Origin: WQUF01 sp031549885
GTDB lineage: Bacteria; Bacillota; Clostridia; Clostridiales; Clostridiaceae
Assembly (NCBI GenBank): GCA_031549885.1
Contig: JAVBPD010000051.1
Span: forward strand, 1-25,322
DNA length: 25,322 bases
Reading direction: 5' to 3'
Shown here: positions 1 to 6,153 of the stretch, one piece after another
Layout: every line of letters starts with the position of its first letter
Numbering within the stretch: the first letter of the stretch is position 1
Position numbers and translations under genes: made by a program
The notes under the pieces: model-generated
The model's input: the letters and a program-made list of their open reading frames with translations, nothing else
What the model was told of the DNA's origin: nothing
The model's database searches: none

Positions 1-39
1 ATGATAAAATTGAAATAAAAAATCATTGGGGTATGTGTG

Positions 40-519
40 ATGAAACAAGAAAAATCATGGGAAATAACAGAAGAATTTTGGGAAGAAGTAAAGCATTTAA
101 TTCCAAATAAGCAAAGAGATCCAAATAAAGAATATAAGAGAAAACCAGGTGGCGGACGTCATGCAATGGAAAGTAGAAAAGTACTAGAAGCAATATTCTA
201 TGTTATGAGAACAGGAATACAATGGAAAGCACTTCCAAAAGAATATGGAGCTTCAAGTTCAATACACCGTTATTTTCAATTTTGGTGTGAAAAAGGTGTA
301 TTTGAAAACATGTGGATAGCGGGTTTAGAAAAGTATGATATAGTTAAGGGAATAGACTGGAAGTGGTTAAGTGTAGACGGAAGTATGACAAAGGCACCAC
401 TAGCAACTGAATCTGTGGGAAAGAACCCAACAGATCGGGGAAAAAAATGGGACGAAACGTCATCTAATGGTAGACGGAAGAGGAGTACCCCTATCGATAG
501 TAGTAACAGGAGCAAATAG
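40..519 (+). CDS. IS5-family transposase, N-terminal reading frame (ORF A)
   Basis: This is the N-terminal half of an IS5/IS427-type transposase. It has the N-terminal DUF4096-like region (ITEEFWEEVKHLIP...GGGRHAM...VLEAIFYVMRTGIQWKALP) and the first catalytic Asp in the motif LSVDGSMTKAP. The start is taken at ATG 40, although an in-frame GTG precedes it at 37. The family's sequence continues as DRGKNGTKRHL, but this frame leaves it at the A7 run (441-447), reads DRGKKWDET and stops at 519. The downstream half is in the +1 frame. Either the run allows recoding or transcript slippage, as is known for many IS elements, or one A was inserted and the gene is broken. Confidence 0.85.
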   Translation: MKQEKSWEITEEFWEEVKHLIPNKQRDPNKEYKRKPGGGRHAMESRKVLEAIFYVMRTGIQWKALPKEYGASSSIHRYFQFWCEKGVFENMWIAGLEKYDIVKGIDWKWLSVDGSMTKAPLATESVGKNPTDRGKKWDETSSNGRRKRSTPIDSSNRSK

Positions 520-874
520 ACATGATGTATCACAATTAGAAGCAGTACTTAATTCAATAATAATAGAAAGACCTGATTTTCTAAAATATGCTCAAAACTT
601 ATGTTTAGATAAAGGATATACAGGAGAACCAGCATTAGAAGTTGTAGTATTAAGAGGATTTATACCACATATAAAGAGTAGAGGACAAGAGAAAATGGAA
701 AAAGAAAATAATCCTAAATTTAAAGCAAGACGTTGGGTAGTTGAAGTAAGTCATTCTTGGGTTAATCGCTTTCGTAAGTTACTTATACGATTTGAGAAAA
801 CAGATGCTTCTTATTTAGGACTACTTATGTTTGCCTTTGCTTTTATTGCTTTTCGTAAATGTGATATTATTTAG
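446..874 (+). CDS. IS5-family transposase, C-terminal reading frame (ORF B)
   Basis: This is the C-terminal half of the transposase, in the +1 frame relative to ORF A. The frame is open from about 425 and family-like from NGTKRHLMVDGRGVPLS onward. It holds the second catalytic Asp (LCLDKGYTGEPA) and the catalytic Glu (RRWVVEVSHSWVNRF), so the DDE triad is complete across the two frames. The ATG at 467 lies inside the conserved core and is unlikely to be a true start. Expression is expected as a fusion with ORF A through frameshifting at the A7 run 441-447. The stop at 874 is 10 bases before the inferred IS end. Confidence 0.8.
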   Translation, partial: NGTKRHLMVDGRGVPLSIVVTGANRHDVSQLEAVLNSIIIERPDFLKYAQNLCLDKGYTGEPALEVVVLRGFIPHIKSRGQEKMEKENNPKFKARRWVVEVSHSWVNRFRKLLIRFEKTDASYLGLLMFAFAFIAFRKCDII

Positions 875-884
875 GGATAAGCTC

Positions 885-898
885 TTAATAAATTCTGC
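885..898 (+). other. 14-nt remnant between IS end and first repeat, probable truncated spacer
   Basis: Only 14 bases (TTAATAAATTCTGC) separate the inferred IS right end from the first repeat. Spacers here are 34-38 nt, so this looks like the right part of a spacer cut by the IS, with TTAA as the possible target duplication. This is inference from one junction. Confidence 0.5.
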
Positions 899-1126
899 GT
901 TTAACCTTAACATGAGATGTGTTGAAATGCTTTTAGGTATTTGGTTGCGTTTGCCTGTGAATGTTTAACCTTAACATGAGATGTGTTGAAATTTTGATTT
1001 TGTCACTAAATAATTTTTATTCATTAATGTTTAACCTTAACATGAGATGTATTGAAACAAAGGTGGCATATGGATACTTCGTGGAAAATACGGAGTGTTT
1101 AACCTTAACATTGGATGTATTGAAAT
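899..1126 (+). CRISPR. CRISPR array 1: 4 variant repeats, 3 spacers
   Basis: Four 30-nt repeats lie at 899-928, 963-992, 1029-1058 and 1097-1126, with spacers of 34, 36 and 38 nt. They match the repeat of array 2 but none is perfect. The first two have A23G, the third ends in C instead of T, and the fourth reads AACATTGGATGT instead of AACATGAGATGT. The repeat 3' end ATTGAAAT is the usual 8-nt 5' handle of type I-B crRNA, so transcription should run on the plus strand with the leader to the left. No leader is present, because the IS end lies 14 nt upstream. The degenerate last repeat fits a leader-distal end. Confidence 0.95.
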
Positions 1127-1185
1127 AAATGAATAGTCTAAGTTTAATTTTTTATGTTTTACCATTTATTTGGGAGTTGTTATAA

Positions 1186-1677
1186 ATGAAAGTAACAGGA
1201 ACTTTAATTAACTACTATTTTCATTGTAAAAGACAGTGTTATTTGTTTGGAAATAGAATTTGTTTAGAAGATAATTCTGAGGATGTTAAAATTGGAAAAG
1301 CTATTCATGAATTAAAGGATGACAATGATAATACAGAGATTTTCATTGAAAATATTAGAATCGATAAAATCACAAAAGATTATTTAGTTGAAATTAAAAA
1401 ATCTGATGCAGATGTTGAAGCTACCAAATGGCAAACTCTTTATTACTTAAAAGTACTTAAAGATAAAGGAATTATAAGAAGAGGCAAAATAGAGTTTATT
1501 GAAAAAAATAAAACTGATAGAAAGATAATTTATTTAGAGCTTACTGATAAAGAAGAACAAGAAATTGAAGACATATGTATTAACATACAAAATATTATAG
1601 AAGGTAATGAGATTCCTTCTATTAATAAAAAAGCTGGATGTAAAAAATGTTCTTATTATGAGTATTGTTATATTTAA
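1186..1677 (+). CDS. cas4: CRISPR-associated exonuclease Cas4
   Basis: This is Cas4, a RecB-like Fe-S nuclease that trims prespacers and selects their PAM end together with Cas1-Cas2 during CRISPR adaptation. At 163 aa it is the normal short Cas4 length. Cys14 and Cys18 sit near the N-terminus, and Cys152, Cys155 and Cys161 form the C-terminal iron-sulfur cluster motif. The nuclease residues appear as His41 (GKAIHE), Asp60 (RIDK) and Glu69-x-Lys71 (LVEIKK). The start ATG has a GGGAG ribosome binding site at 1172-1176. It is the first gene of a cas4-cas1-cas2 operon and starts 59 bases after array 1. cas1 follows after 12 bases. Confidence 0.95.
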   Translation: MKVTGTLINYYFHCKRQCYLFGNRICLEDNSEDVKIGKAIHELKDDNDNTEIFIENIRIDKITKDYLVEIKKSDADVEATKWQTLYYLKVLKDKGIIRRGKIEFIEKNKTDRKIIYLELTDKEEQEIEDICINIQNIIEGNEIPSINKKAGCKKCSYYEYCYI

Positions 1678-1689
1678 AGGAGGTTTTTA

Positions 1690-2688
1690 ATGAGCACTAC
1701 AAAATACATAACATCTATGGGAGAGTTATCGAGAAAGGATAATTCTTTAACCTTTAGAAAAGGTGAAAAATTAATACATATTCCAATTGCAAATGTTAAG
1801 GAAATTTATTTATTAAATGAAGTTAGTATCAACTCTAAACTCTTAGATTTTTTAAGTAGGAATAACATTATAGTGCATTTTTTTAATTATTATGAAGGTT
1901 ATAGTGGCACATTTTATCCAAAAGAAAGGTATCTAAGTGGCAGACTCTTAGTTAAACAGGTTGAAGCATATAATATTAAAAGGATTGAAATATCAAAATC
2001 TATTGTAAATGGTATTGGAGAAAATATATATGAGACTCTTTATCATTATTATAAACATGGAAATAAAGATATAAAATGCACCTTAGATTGGATTAAAAAA
2101 ACTTTTAAAGAAAATTTAAACAATGTTCAAACTATTAAGGAAATACTTCAAGTGGAGGGAGAGTTATGGCAACGATTTTATAGTGAATTTAAAAATATCC
2201 TTCCTCAAGATTTTGTTATGAATAAAAGAGTCAAAAGACCTCCAGATAATCCTATTAATGCAATGATTTCCCTTGGAAATAGTTTATTATATGCAAGGAC
2301 TATTTCTATAATCTTTCAAACCCATCTAGATCAAAGAATAAGTTTTTTACATGAACCCAGTGAAGGTAGATTTTCTTTAAGTCTTGATGTTTCAGAAGTA
2401 TTTAAAATAGTTATTGTTTACAAATGTATTTTTGAGCTTGTTAATAATAGAAAGATTCAGGTAAGTAAGCACTTTGAAAAGAATCTTAATTATTGTTTGT
2501 TAAATGAAGATGGAAGAAAAATTTTTATTGAAGCTTTTGAAAAGAGAATGGAATCCACTGTTGATCATGAAAAGCTTAAAAGAAAGGTTTCTTATAACAC
2601 TTTAATAAAATTAGATTGTTATAAATTGATTAAAACTATTTTAGAAGAAAATAATTTCAAGCCTTTTAGCTTGAAGGAAGGACTTTAG
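1690..2688 (+). CDS. cas1: CRISPR-associated endonuclease/integrase Cas1 (type I-B)
   Basis: Cas1 is the metal-dependent integrase that, with Cas2, inserts new spacers at the leader end of the array. At 332 aa it is a typical subtype I-B length. It has an N-terminal beta-rich dimer domain (about 1-85) and a helical catalytic domain. The catalytic residues are visible as Glu156 in LQVEGELWQRFY, His221 in SFLHEPSEGRFSLSLD and Asp233 in SLDVSEVFK. A strong AAAGGAGG ribosome binding site overlaps the cas4 stop codon, so translation of the two genes is probably coupled. The gene looks intact and cas2 begins one base after its stop. Confidence 0.97.
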   Translation: MSTTKYITSMGELSRKDNSLTFRKGEKLIHIPIANVKEIYLLNEVSINSKLLDFLSRNNIIVHFFNYYEGYSGTFYPKERYLSGRLLVKQVEAYNIKRIEISKSIVNGIGENIYETLYHYYKHGNKDIKCTLDWIKKTFKENLNNVQTIKEILQVEGELWQRFYSEFKNILPQDFVMNKRVKRPPDNPINAMISLGNSLLYARTISIIFQTHLDQRISFLHEPSEGRFSLSLDVSEVFKIVIVYKCIFELVNNRKIQVSKHFEKNLNYCLLNEDGRKIFIEAFEKRMESTVDHEKLKRKVSYNTLIKLDCYKLIKTILEENNFKPFSLKEGL

Positions 2689-2689
2689 A

Positions 2690-2977
2690 ATGGCTGGTGA
2701 TTATAATTACAATTACGCATTTTTATTTTACGATGTTAATGAGAAAAGAGTTTATAAAGTATTTAAGGTTTGTAAAAAGTATCTTACTCATTTTCAAAAA
2801 TCTGTATTTAGAGGTGCTATTACCCCATCTAAATTAATTAAACTTATAAATGATTTAAATAAAGTGATAGATAAAAGTGAAGATTTTATATGCATTCTAA
2901 AAATGATAAGCGAAAATAGATTCGAGGAAGAAATAATTGGAGATGTGAGAGAAAATTCAGAGGATTTAATTATTTGA
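2690..2977 (+). CDS. cas2: CRISPR-associated protein Cas2
   Basis: Cas2 is the small ferredoxin-fold protein that bridges two Cas1 dimers in the adaptation complex. At 95 aa it has the normal length. The first strand ends with the conserved Asp (FLFYDVNEKR, Asp15), followed by the VFKVCKKYLTHFQKSVFRG segment typical of the family. Its ribosome binding site (GGAAGGAC) lies inside the end of cas1 and only one base separates the two genes. It is the last gene of the cas4-cas1-cas2 unit, which a terminator closes at 3021-3054. The CRISPR leader follows. Confidence 0.95.
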   Translation: MAGDYNYNYAFLFYDVNEKRVYKVFKVCKKYLTHFQKSVFRGAITPSKLIKLINDLNKVIDKSEDFICILKMISENRFEEEIIGDVRENSEDLII

Positions 2978-3020
2978 ATTTGTTATTGTGTTTTAAATAT
3001 ATAAGCAGAAAGGACATATT

Positions 3021-3054
3021 AAGCTTTGACAATTTATGTTGAGGCTTTTTTATT
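3021..3054 (+). terminator. Rho-independent terminator after cas2
   Basis: AAGCTTTGACA (3021-3031) pairs with TGTTGAGGCTT (3037-3047) through 11 pairs, three of them G-U. The loop is ATTTA and a T-rich tail follows. It would end the cas operon so that array 2 must use its own promoter. Confidence 0.7.
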
Positions 3055-3131
3055 TACTGCAGTATTTATTTGAGTAAGTTAGTTTATTTTGATTTTACCA
3101 ACCTATTTTTTAAATAGAGTAGATAAAAGCA

Positions 3132-3160
3132 TTGATAATACTTGGATATGGTGGTATACT
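3132..3160 (+). promoter_or_regulatory. Promoter of CRISPR array 2 (leader promoter)
   Basis: TTGATA (3132-3137), a 17-base spacer, then TATACT (3155-3160) preceded by TGG, which makes an extended -10. Transcription would begin near 3167 and read about 100 nt of leader before the first repeat. Confidence 0.7.
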
Positions 3161-3268
3161 TGTGTAAGCAGTAAAAATAAACTTGTAGCTGGTAAAAAAA
3201 TTATATAGATAAGTGTTACCAATGATTTAAAGAAATTATGATATTAAAGGAATGACTTAATTACTATG

Positions 3269-3957
3269 GTTTAACCTTAACATGAGATGTATTGAAATGG
3301 ATGTGGAGGAGTTAAAAGAAAAGCTGAAGGAGTTTGTTTAACCTTAACATGAGATGTATTGAAATAATATTTCTTGCTCTTCTTTTGTCAAAAATTTCTT
3401 TGTTTAACCTTAACATGAGATGTATTGAAATGTGTATTCAAATTCTCTAAAGCATTTTTTAAAGTGTGTTTAACCTTAACATGAGATGTATTGAAATGAA
3501 TAAGGCAAAGAGAGAAAAGGGCTTAAAAGGCTGTTTAACCTTAACATGAGATGTATTGAAATATGTATTTATCATCTATTCCTTTATTTTTTAATATAGT
3601 TTAACCTTAACATGAGATGTATTGAAATTCGCTTGAATATGGTAATTTTCCGGTTGCAGGTATTGTTTAACCTTAACATGAGATGTATTGAAATGTATGT
3701 ACCTCCTGTTGTTTTAAGGCTTCTTCTGAGTTTAACCTTAACATGAGATGTATTGAAATTCAGGTTTTGTTGTTGCTTCTGGATTTAATATCATGGTTTA
3801 ACCTTAACATGAGATGTATTGAAATAGTACACGAAACACATTACCTATAACGATGCCGTGGTTTAACCTTAACATGAGATGTATTGAAATAGATATAAAA
3901 ATGTGCTATACTTTGGCTGAAAACTTGGTTTAACCTTAACATGAGATGTATTGAAAT
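3269..3957 (+). CRISPR. CRISPR array 2: 11 identical repeats, 10 spacers (type I-B style)
   Basis: The 30-nt repeats start at 3269, 3336, 3402, 3468, 3533, 3599, 3665, 3730, 3796, 3861 and 3928. Each begins GTTTAACCTTAACATG and ends GATGTATTGAAAT with no mismatch seen. The ten spacers are 35-37 nt and all different. The leader is on the left. Transcripts would be cut by a Cas6-type nuclease to leave the 8-nt ATTGAAAU handle, which is family knowledge; no cas6 is in the window. A partial repeat follows directly at 3958-3976. Confidence 0.98.
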
Positions 3958-3976
3958 ACATGAGATATATTGAAAT
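3958..3976 (+). repeat. Partial, spacerless terminal CRISPR repeat
   Basis: ACATGAGATATATTGAAAT repeats the last 19 nt of the CRISPR repeat with one mismatch (G to A). It abuts the 11th repeat with no spacer. It marks the leader-distal end of the array and probably arose by slippage or partial duplication. Confidence 0.85.
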
Positions 3977-4045
3977 AAAGTAGCTATGAATATTAAAAAA
4001 TGATTTTGAATTAAGATGGTTTGATATTGAGATGGAGGCTATGAA

Positions 4046-4486
4046 GTGAATTTTAAAATACGAGAGGCAACAACTGCTGACTTTGCTCTTATATACAATC
4101 TTATTTGTGAATTGGTGGGCATCCCTGTTGGAGGAATACCCACAAATAAACTCGCTGAAATTTTTAGTACTAATTTACAATTTTATAACAAAGGACATTA
4201 TATAGCAGAGTCATCTGGTTCCGTTGTAGGTTTTATTAGTATAACGTTGGATTTGCGCCTTTCTGAAGCAGGAAAAGTTATAGTAATCGATGAGCTAGTT
4301 GTCCGAAAATCCTGCCGTGGAAACGGGATTGGATCTGCATTGCTTAACCACGTTGTTGGACTTGCAAAAGCTGCTGATTGCTGTATGCTTGAAGTTGCAA
4401 CCAATCTATGCCGCAAGGATACACATCATTTTTATGAGAAAAATAGTTTTAACAAGAATGGCTATCGGTTTGGATTTGATCTGTAA
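4046..4486 (+). CDS. GNAT family N-acetyltransferase
   Basis: A predicted cytoplasmic acetyltransferase that uses acetyl-CoA; the acceptor is unknown. The 146 aa fit a single GNAT domain. The acetyl-CoA pyrophosphate-binding loop is clear as R91-G-N-G-I-G96 after the strand VIVIDELVVRKSC, and the C-terminus carries the usual HHFYEKNSF segment. The start is GTG 4046, with ATGGAGG (4032-4038) placed correctly; the ATG at 4041 runs into a stop after two codons. It stands alone between the CRISPR array and a convergent membrane-protein gene. No clear promoter or terminator was recognised. Confidence 0.9.
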   Translation: MNFKIREATTADFALIYNLICELVGIPVGGIPTNKLAEIFSTNLQFYNKGHYIAESSGSVVGFISITLDLRLSEAGKVIVIDELVVRKSCRGNGIGSALLNHVVGLAKAADCCMLEVATNLCRKDTHHFYEKNSFNKNGYRFGFDL

Positions 4487-4559
4487 AAATGTAAAGTGCG
4501 ATGAAAAGAGAAGCCATCATGTTATTGTCCTTTAGTCATAAATTATTTATTTAAACCAA

Positions 4560-4985
4560 TTATTTTCCCAATATATTTAAGATAATATTCATTGGAAATT
4601 TCCTTTTTATCGTCAAAATTGCTAAAGCAAGCCCTCCTTGAATAACCCCTAATACAGCAAAAATAATATGCAAAGCAGCAACTGTACGCAAAATTATACA
4701 TTGGATAATAATCCAAAATACAAGTACAGCACCTATAAATCCACTTGTATACCCTTGTTCTAAGGGCTTAAAACGAAATAAATATGCGCATAGAAGATTG
4801 CCAACTCCAAGTACAAAAAATAAGAATAGCCCAGGAATAAAAAAACTATCAAAGTAGCCATGTAAAGCCTCGACACCAATTCCTAAAGGTTTCATAGGAT
4901 CTAATATAGCAGCAAGTCCACCTGCCATTGCTCCAAGTCCTATAAAAATGTGAAGAAACAATAAAATGCGTATAACCAATTTCAC
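4560..4985 (-). CDS. Small integral membrane protein, four helices, unknown function
   Basis: I do not recognise the family. The protein has about 141 aa with four hydrophobic segments, near residues 3-27, 47-69, 80-99 and 103-125 of this start. Only short loops separate them and the end is basic (TIKRKFPMNIILNILGK). An upstream in-frame GTG at 4994 would add three residues. I prefer GTG 4985 because the sequence AAGGTGAT (about 4998-4991) is a good Shine-Dalgarno match at the right distance for it and overlaps the other start. It lies 112 bases downstream of the DUF2812 gene on the same strand and might be co-transcribed with padR-DUF2812. Confidence 0.75.
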   Translation of the reverse strand: MKLVIRILLFLHIFIGLGAMAGGLAAILDPMKPLGIGVEALHGYFDSFFIPGLFLFFVLGVGNLLCAYLFRFKPLEQGYTSGFIGAVLVFWIIIQCIILRTVAALHIIFAVLGVIQGGLALAILTIKRKFPMNIILNILGK

Positions 4986-5097
4986 AATAATCACCTTCGC
5001 ACATTAATTATTTTCATTGTAACATTTTTAATATTCATTTTATATTTTTTTCTACAATTATTCAATATAAGGCCTGTTATTAATCCAAATAACAACA

Positions 5098-5706
5098 TCA
5101 GTGCTGATTGTTTTTATAGTGTTTTCTTGATTCTAAAGCCCAGTATCCATTTACAATAGATAAAAATAATAGCACAATAAATGGGGCAATCCTTAAAACA
5201 ACAAATGGAGTTTCAAACAAAAATGCTTTCAAAAACATTCCTCCAGTCATATTCCAAAGACCATCACTAAAATACCAACTGCGGACGTCAAATAATGACC
5301 AATTTTTTGGCGTTAATATAAATAAGTATACAATCATCAAAGTCAGAGAAACAAAGCATTGTGACGAAAATCTTTTATACCTTTCTAGTTTTGATTCTCT
5401 ATCAGAAAAAATATCATCTGTTTGTACTTTATCTGAATTTGGCAAAAAATATTGTAAACCAGAGTAACGAGTGCCGCAAACATGCTCCCATCCTGCGTCT
5501 TGAAACAGAGTTAAATATTCCTCAAATTTATCCTTTCTAGAAAATTTGCGATAATCTATCCTGTAATTTAAAGCCTGAGGCTCAGCCAGTCTAAAGGTAT
5601 ATACTCCAAGAGAATTATATCTTTCAAGGCGATACCCTTTTTTTAACATATCGTTTAAAAATTGTTCTTCTTTTTCAAAATCTGAAAAAAATTTAATCTT
5701 TTTCAC
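5098..5706 (-). CDS. DUF2812 domain-containing membrane protein
   Basis: The N-terminal half (about 1-105) matches the DUF2812 pattern: KIKFFSDFEKEEQFLNDMLKKGYRL, then YRIDYR and LFQDAGWEHV. The C-terminal half has hydrophobic stretches near 117-134, 155-168 and 172-192, so it is probably membrane-anchored. DUF2812 proteins are commonly encoded next to PadR regulators, as here, but their function is unknown. The start is GTG 5706, with AAAGGAG upstream and nine bases of spacing. It follows padR by 17 bases, so the two form an operon driven by the padR promoter. Confidence 0.85.
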   Translation of the reverse strand: MKKIKFFSDFEKEEQFLNDMLKKGYRLERYNSLGVYTFRLAEPQALNYRIDYRKFSRKDKFEEYLTLFQDAGWEHVCGTRYSGLQYFLPNSDKVQTDDIFSDRESKLERYKRFSSQCFVSLTLMIVYLFILTPKNWSLFDVRSWYFSDGLWNMTGGMFLKAFLFETPFVVLRIAPFIVLLFLSIVNGYWALESRKHYKNNQH

Positions 5707-5723
5707 TGCAATTAACTCCTTTC

Positions 5724-6026
5724 CTATATCAAATTTTCTGATATTGCTACTAAGTGTTTTAGCCTTTGTAATTCAAGCTTCAATACTTCTTTACCCTCTG
5801 GAGTCAAGGCGTAAACCCTCCTGCGTTTGTCTTCGCTGCTTACTTCATGAATTAGTTTTTGCTTCAATAGATTTTCAGTAGCGCCATAAAGCGTGCCAGC
5901 CGCAATTCTTACTTTATTTTCGCTTAGCTTCTCCACCTTTTGCATGACGGCGTAACCGTGAGATGGCTCAATTAGAGAAAGCATAATATAAAAAGTTGTT
6001 TCCGTTAATGGCAATAGCTTATTCAA
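5724..6026 (-). CDS. PadR family transcriptional regulator
   Basis: A 100-residue short PadR-type winged-helix regulator. It has the family's signature N-terminal helices (FYIMLSLIEPSHGYAVMQKVEKLS), the recognition region AAGTLYGATENLLKQKLI and the wing EDKRRRVYALTPEGKEVL. Proteins of this class usually repress their own operon and a neighbouring membrane protein, releasing DNA upon a signal. The promoter directly upstream has two pseudo-palindromic sites, one between -35 and -10 and one near the transcription start, which fits autorepression. AGGAGGAAC precedes the ATG at 6026. The inducer is unknown. Confidence 0.92.
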   Translation of the reverse strand: MNKLLPLTETTFYIMLSLIEPSHGYAVMQKVEKLSENKVRIAAGTLYGATENLLKQKLIHEVSSEDKRRRVYALTPEGKEVLKLELQRLKHLVAISENLI

Positions 6027-6055
6027 TTTTGTTCCTCCTATATACAGTAAAGTTA

Positions 6056-6074
6056 TATATCGTTTAACTGTATA
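6056..6074 (-). promoter_or_regulatory. PadR operator-like site O2 (at the transcription start)
   Basis: TATATCGTTTAACTGTATA has the symmetric pattern TATA-N2-GTT-N-AAC-N2-TATA and covers the expected transcription start. A further TATACAGT half-site lies at 6041-6048. Binding by the adjacent PadR protein is inferred. Confidence 0.65.
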
Positions 6075-6079
6075 GTTAG

Positions 6080-6108
6080 ATTGTATATCGTATGACTGTA
6101 TATGTCAA
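6080..6108 (-). promoter_or_regulatory. Promoter of the padR-DUF2812 operon
   Basis: On the minus strand, TTGACA (6108-6103) is followed by 17 bases and then TACAAT (6085-6080). This is one base from consensus. Transcription would start near 6073. Confidence 0.8.
6084..6102 (-). promoter_or_regulatory. PadR operator-like site O1 (between -35 and -10)
   Basis: This 19-bp pseudo-palindrome reads TATATCGTATGACTGTATA on the plus strand. It fills the spacer between the -35 and -10 boxes. It matches O2 at 17 of 19 positions, 28 bp away. Confidence 0.65.
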
Positions 6109-6112
6109 GGGA

Positions 6113-6147
6113 TTTTAAAAAAAATAAACAGGGCTAAAAACCCTGTT
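6113..6147 (-). terminator. Terminator of the methyltransferase gene
   Basis: A 7-bp stem AACAGGG/CCCTGTT (6127-6133 and 6141-6147) with a 7-nt loop. On the minus strand it is followed by a T-rich tract with eight consecutive T (plus-strand A run at 6117-6124). Confidence 0.85.
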
Positions 6148-6153
6148 ATTTTT

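Larger units (their letters stand above)
1..884 (+). mobile_element. IS5-family insertion sequence, right-hand part (left end outside the window)
   Basis: The element carries a two-frame DDE transposase. Its right end is inferred at about 884, where the strand reads TTAGGGATAAGCTC. Read inward this is GAGCTTATCCCTAA, a plausible terminal inverted repeat of this IS group. TTAA (885-888) follows directly and could be a target duplication. No matching left inverted repeat is visible in bases 1-39, so the left end lies just outside the window. The element ends 14 bases before the first repeat of a CRISPR array. The exact boundary is inferred from one end only. Confidence 0.8.
2978..3268 (+). other. 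CRISPR leader region of array 2
   Basis: This is 291 AT-rich bases without an ORF between cas2 and the first repeat. It contains the cas2 terminator and, further in, the array promoter at 3132-3160. The repeat orientation (3' end ATTGAAAT) and the perfect repeats at this end agree with a leader on this side. New spacers would be inserted at 3269. Confidence 0.8.

Noticed and set aside
276..533. Minus-strand ORF across the transposase frame junction
   Set aside because: It is an antisense shadow of conserved transposase sequence.
1127..1185. Further CRISPR repeat or leader between array 1 and cas4
   Set aside because: No repeat-like word is present; the stretch holds only AT-rich sequence and the cas4 ribosome binding site.
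4198..4535. Minus-strand ORF (4198-4416) and plus-strand ORF (4299-4535) over the GNAT gene
   Set aside because: They overlap the acetyltransferase frame, which has a clear acetyl-CoA motif; neither has supporting signals.
5076..5093. GTTATT/AATAAC hairpin after the DUF2812 gene as a terminator
   Set aside because: The stem is 6 bp, AT-only apart from one pair, and has no good T tract on the minus strand.
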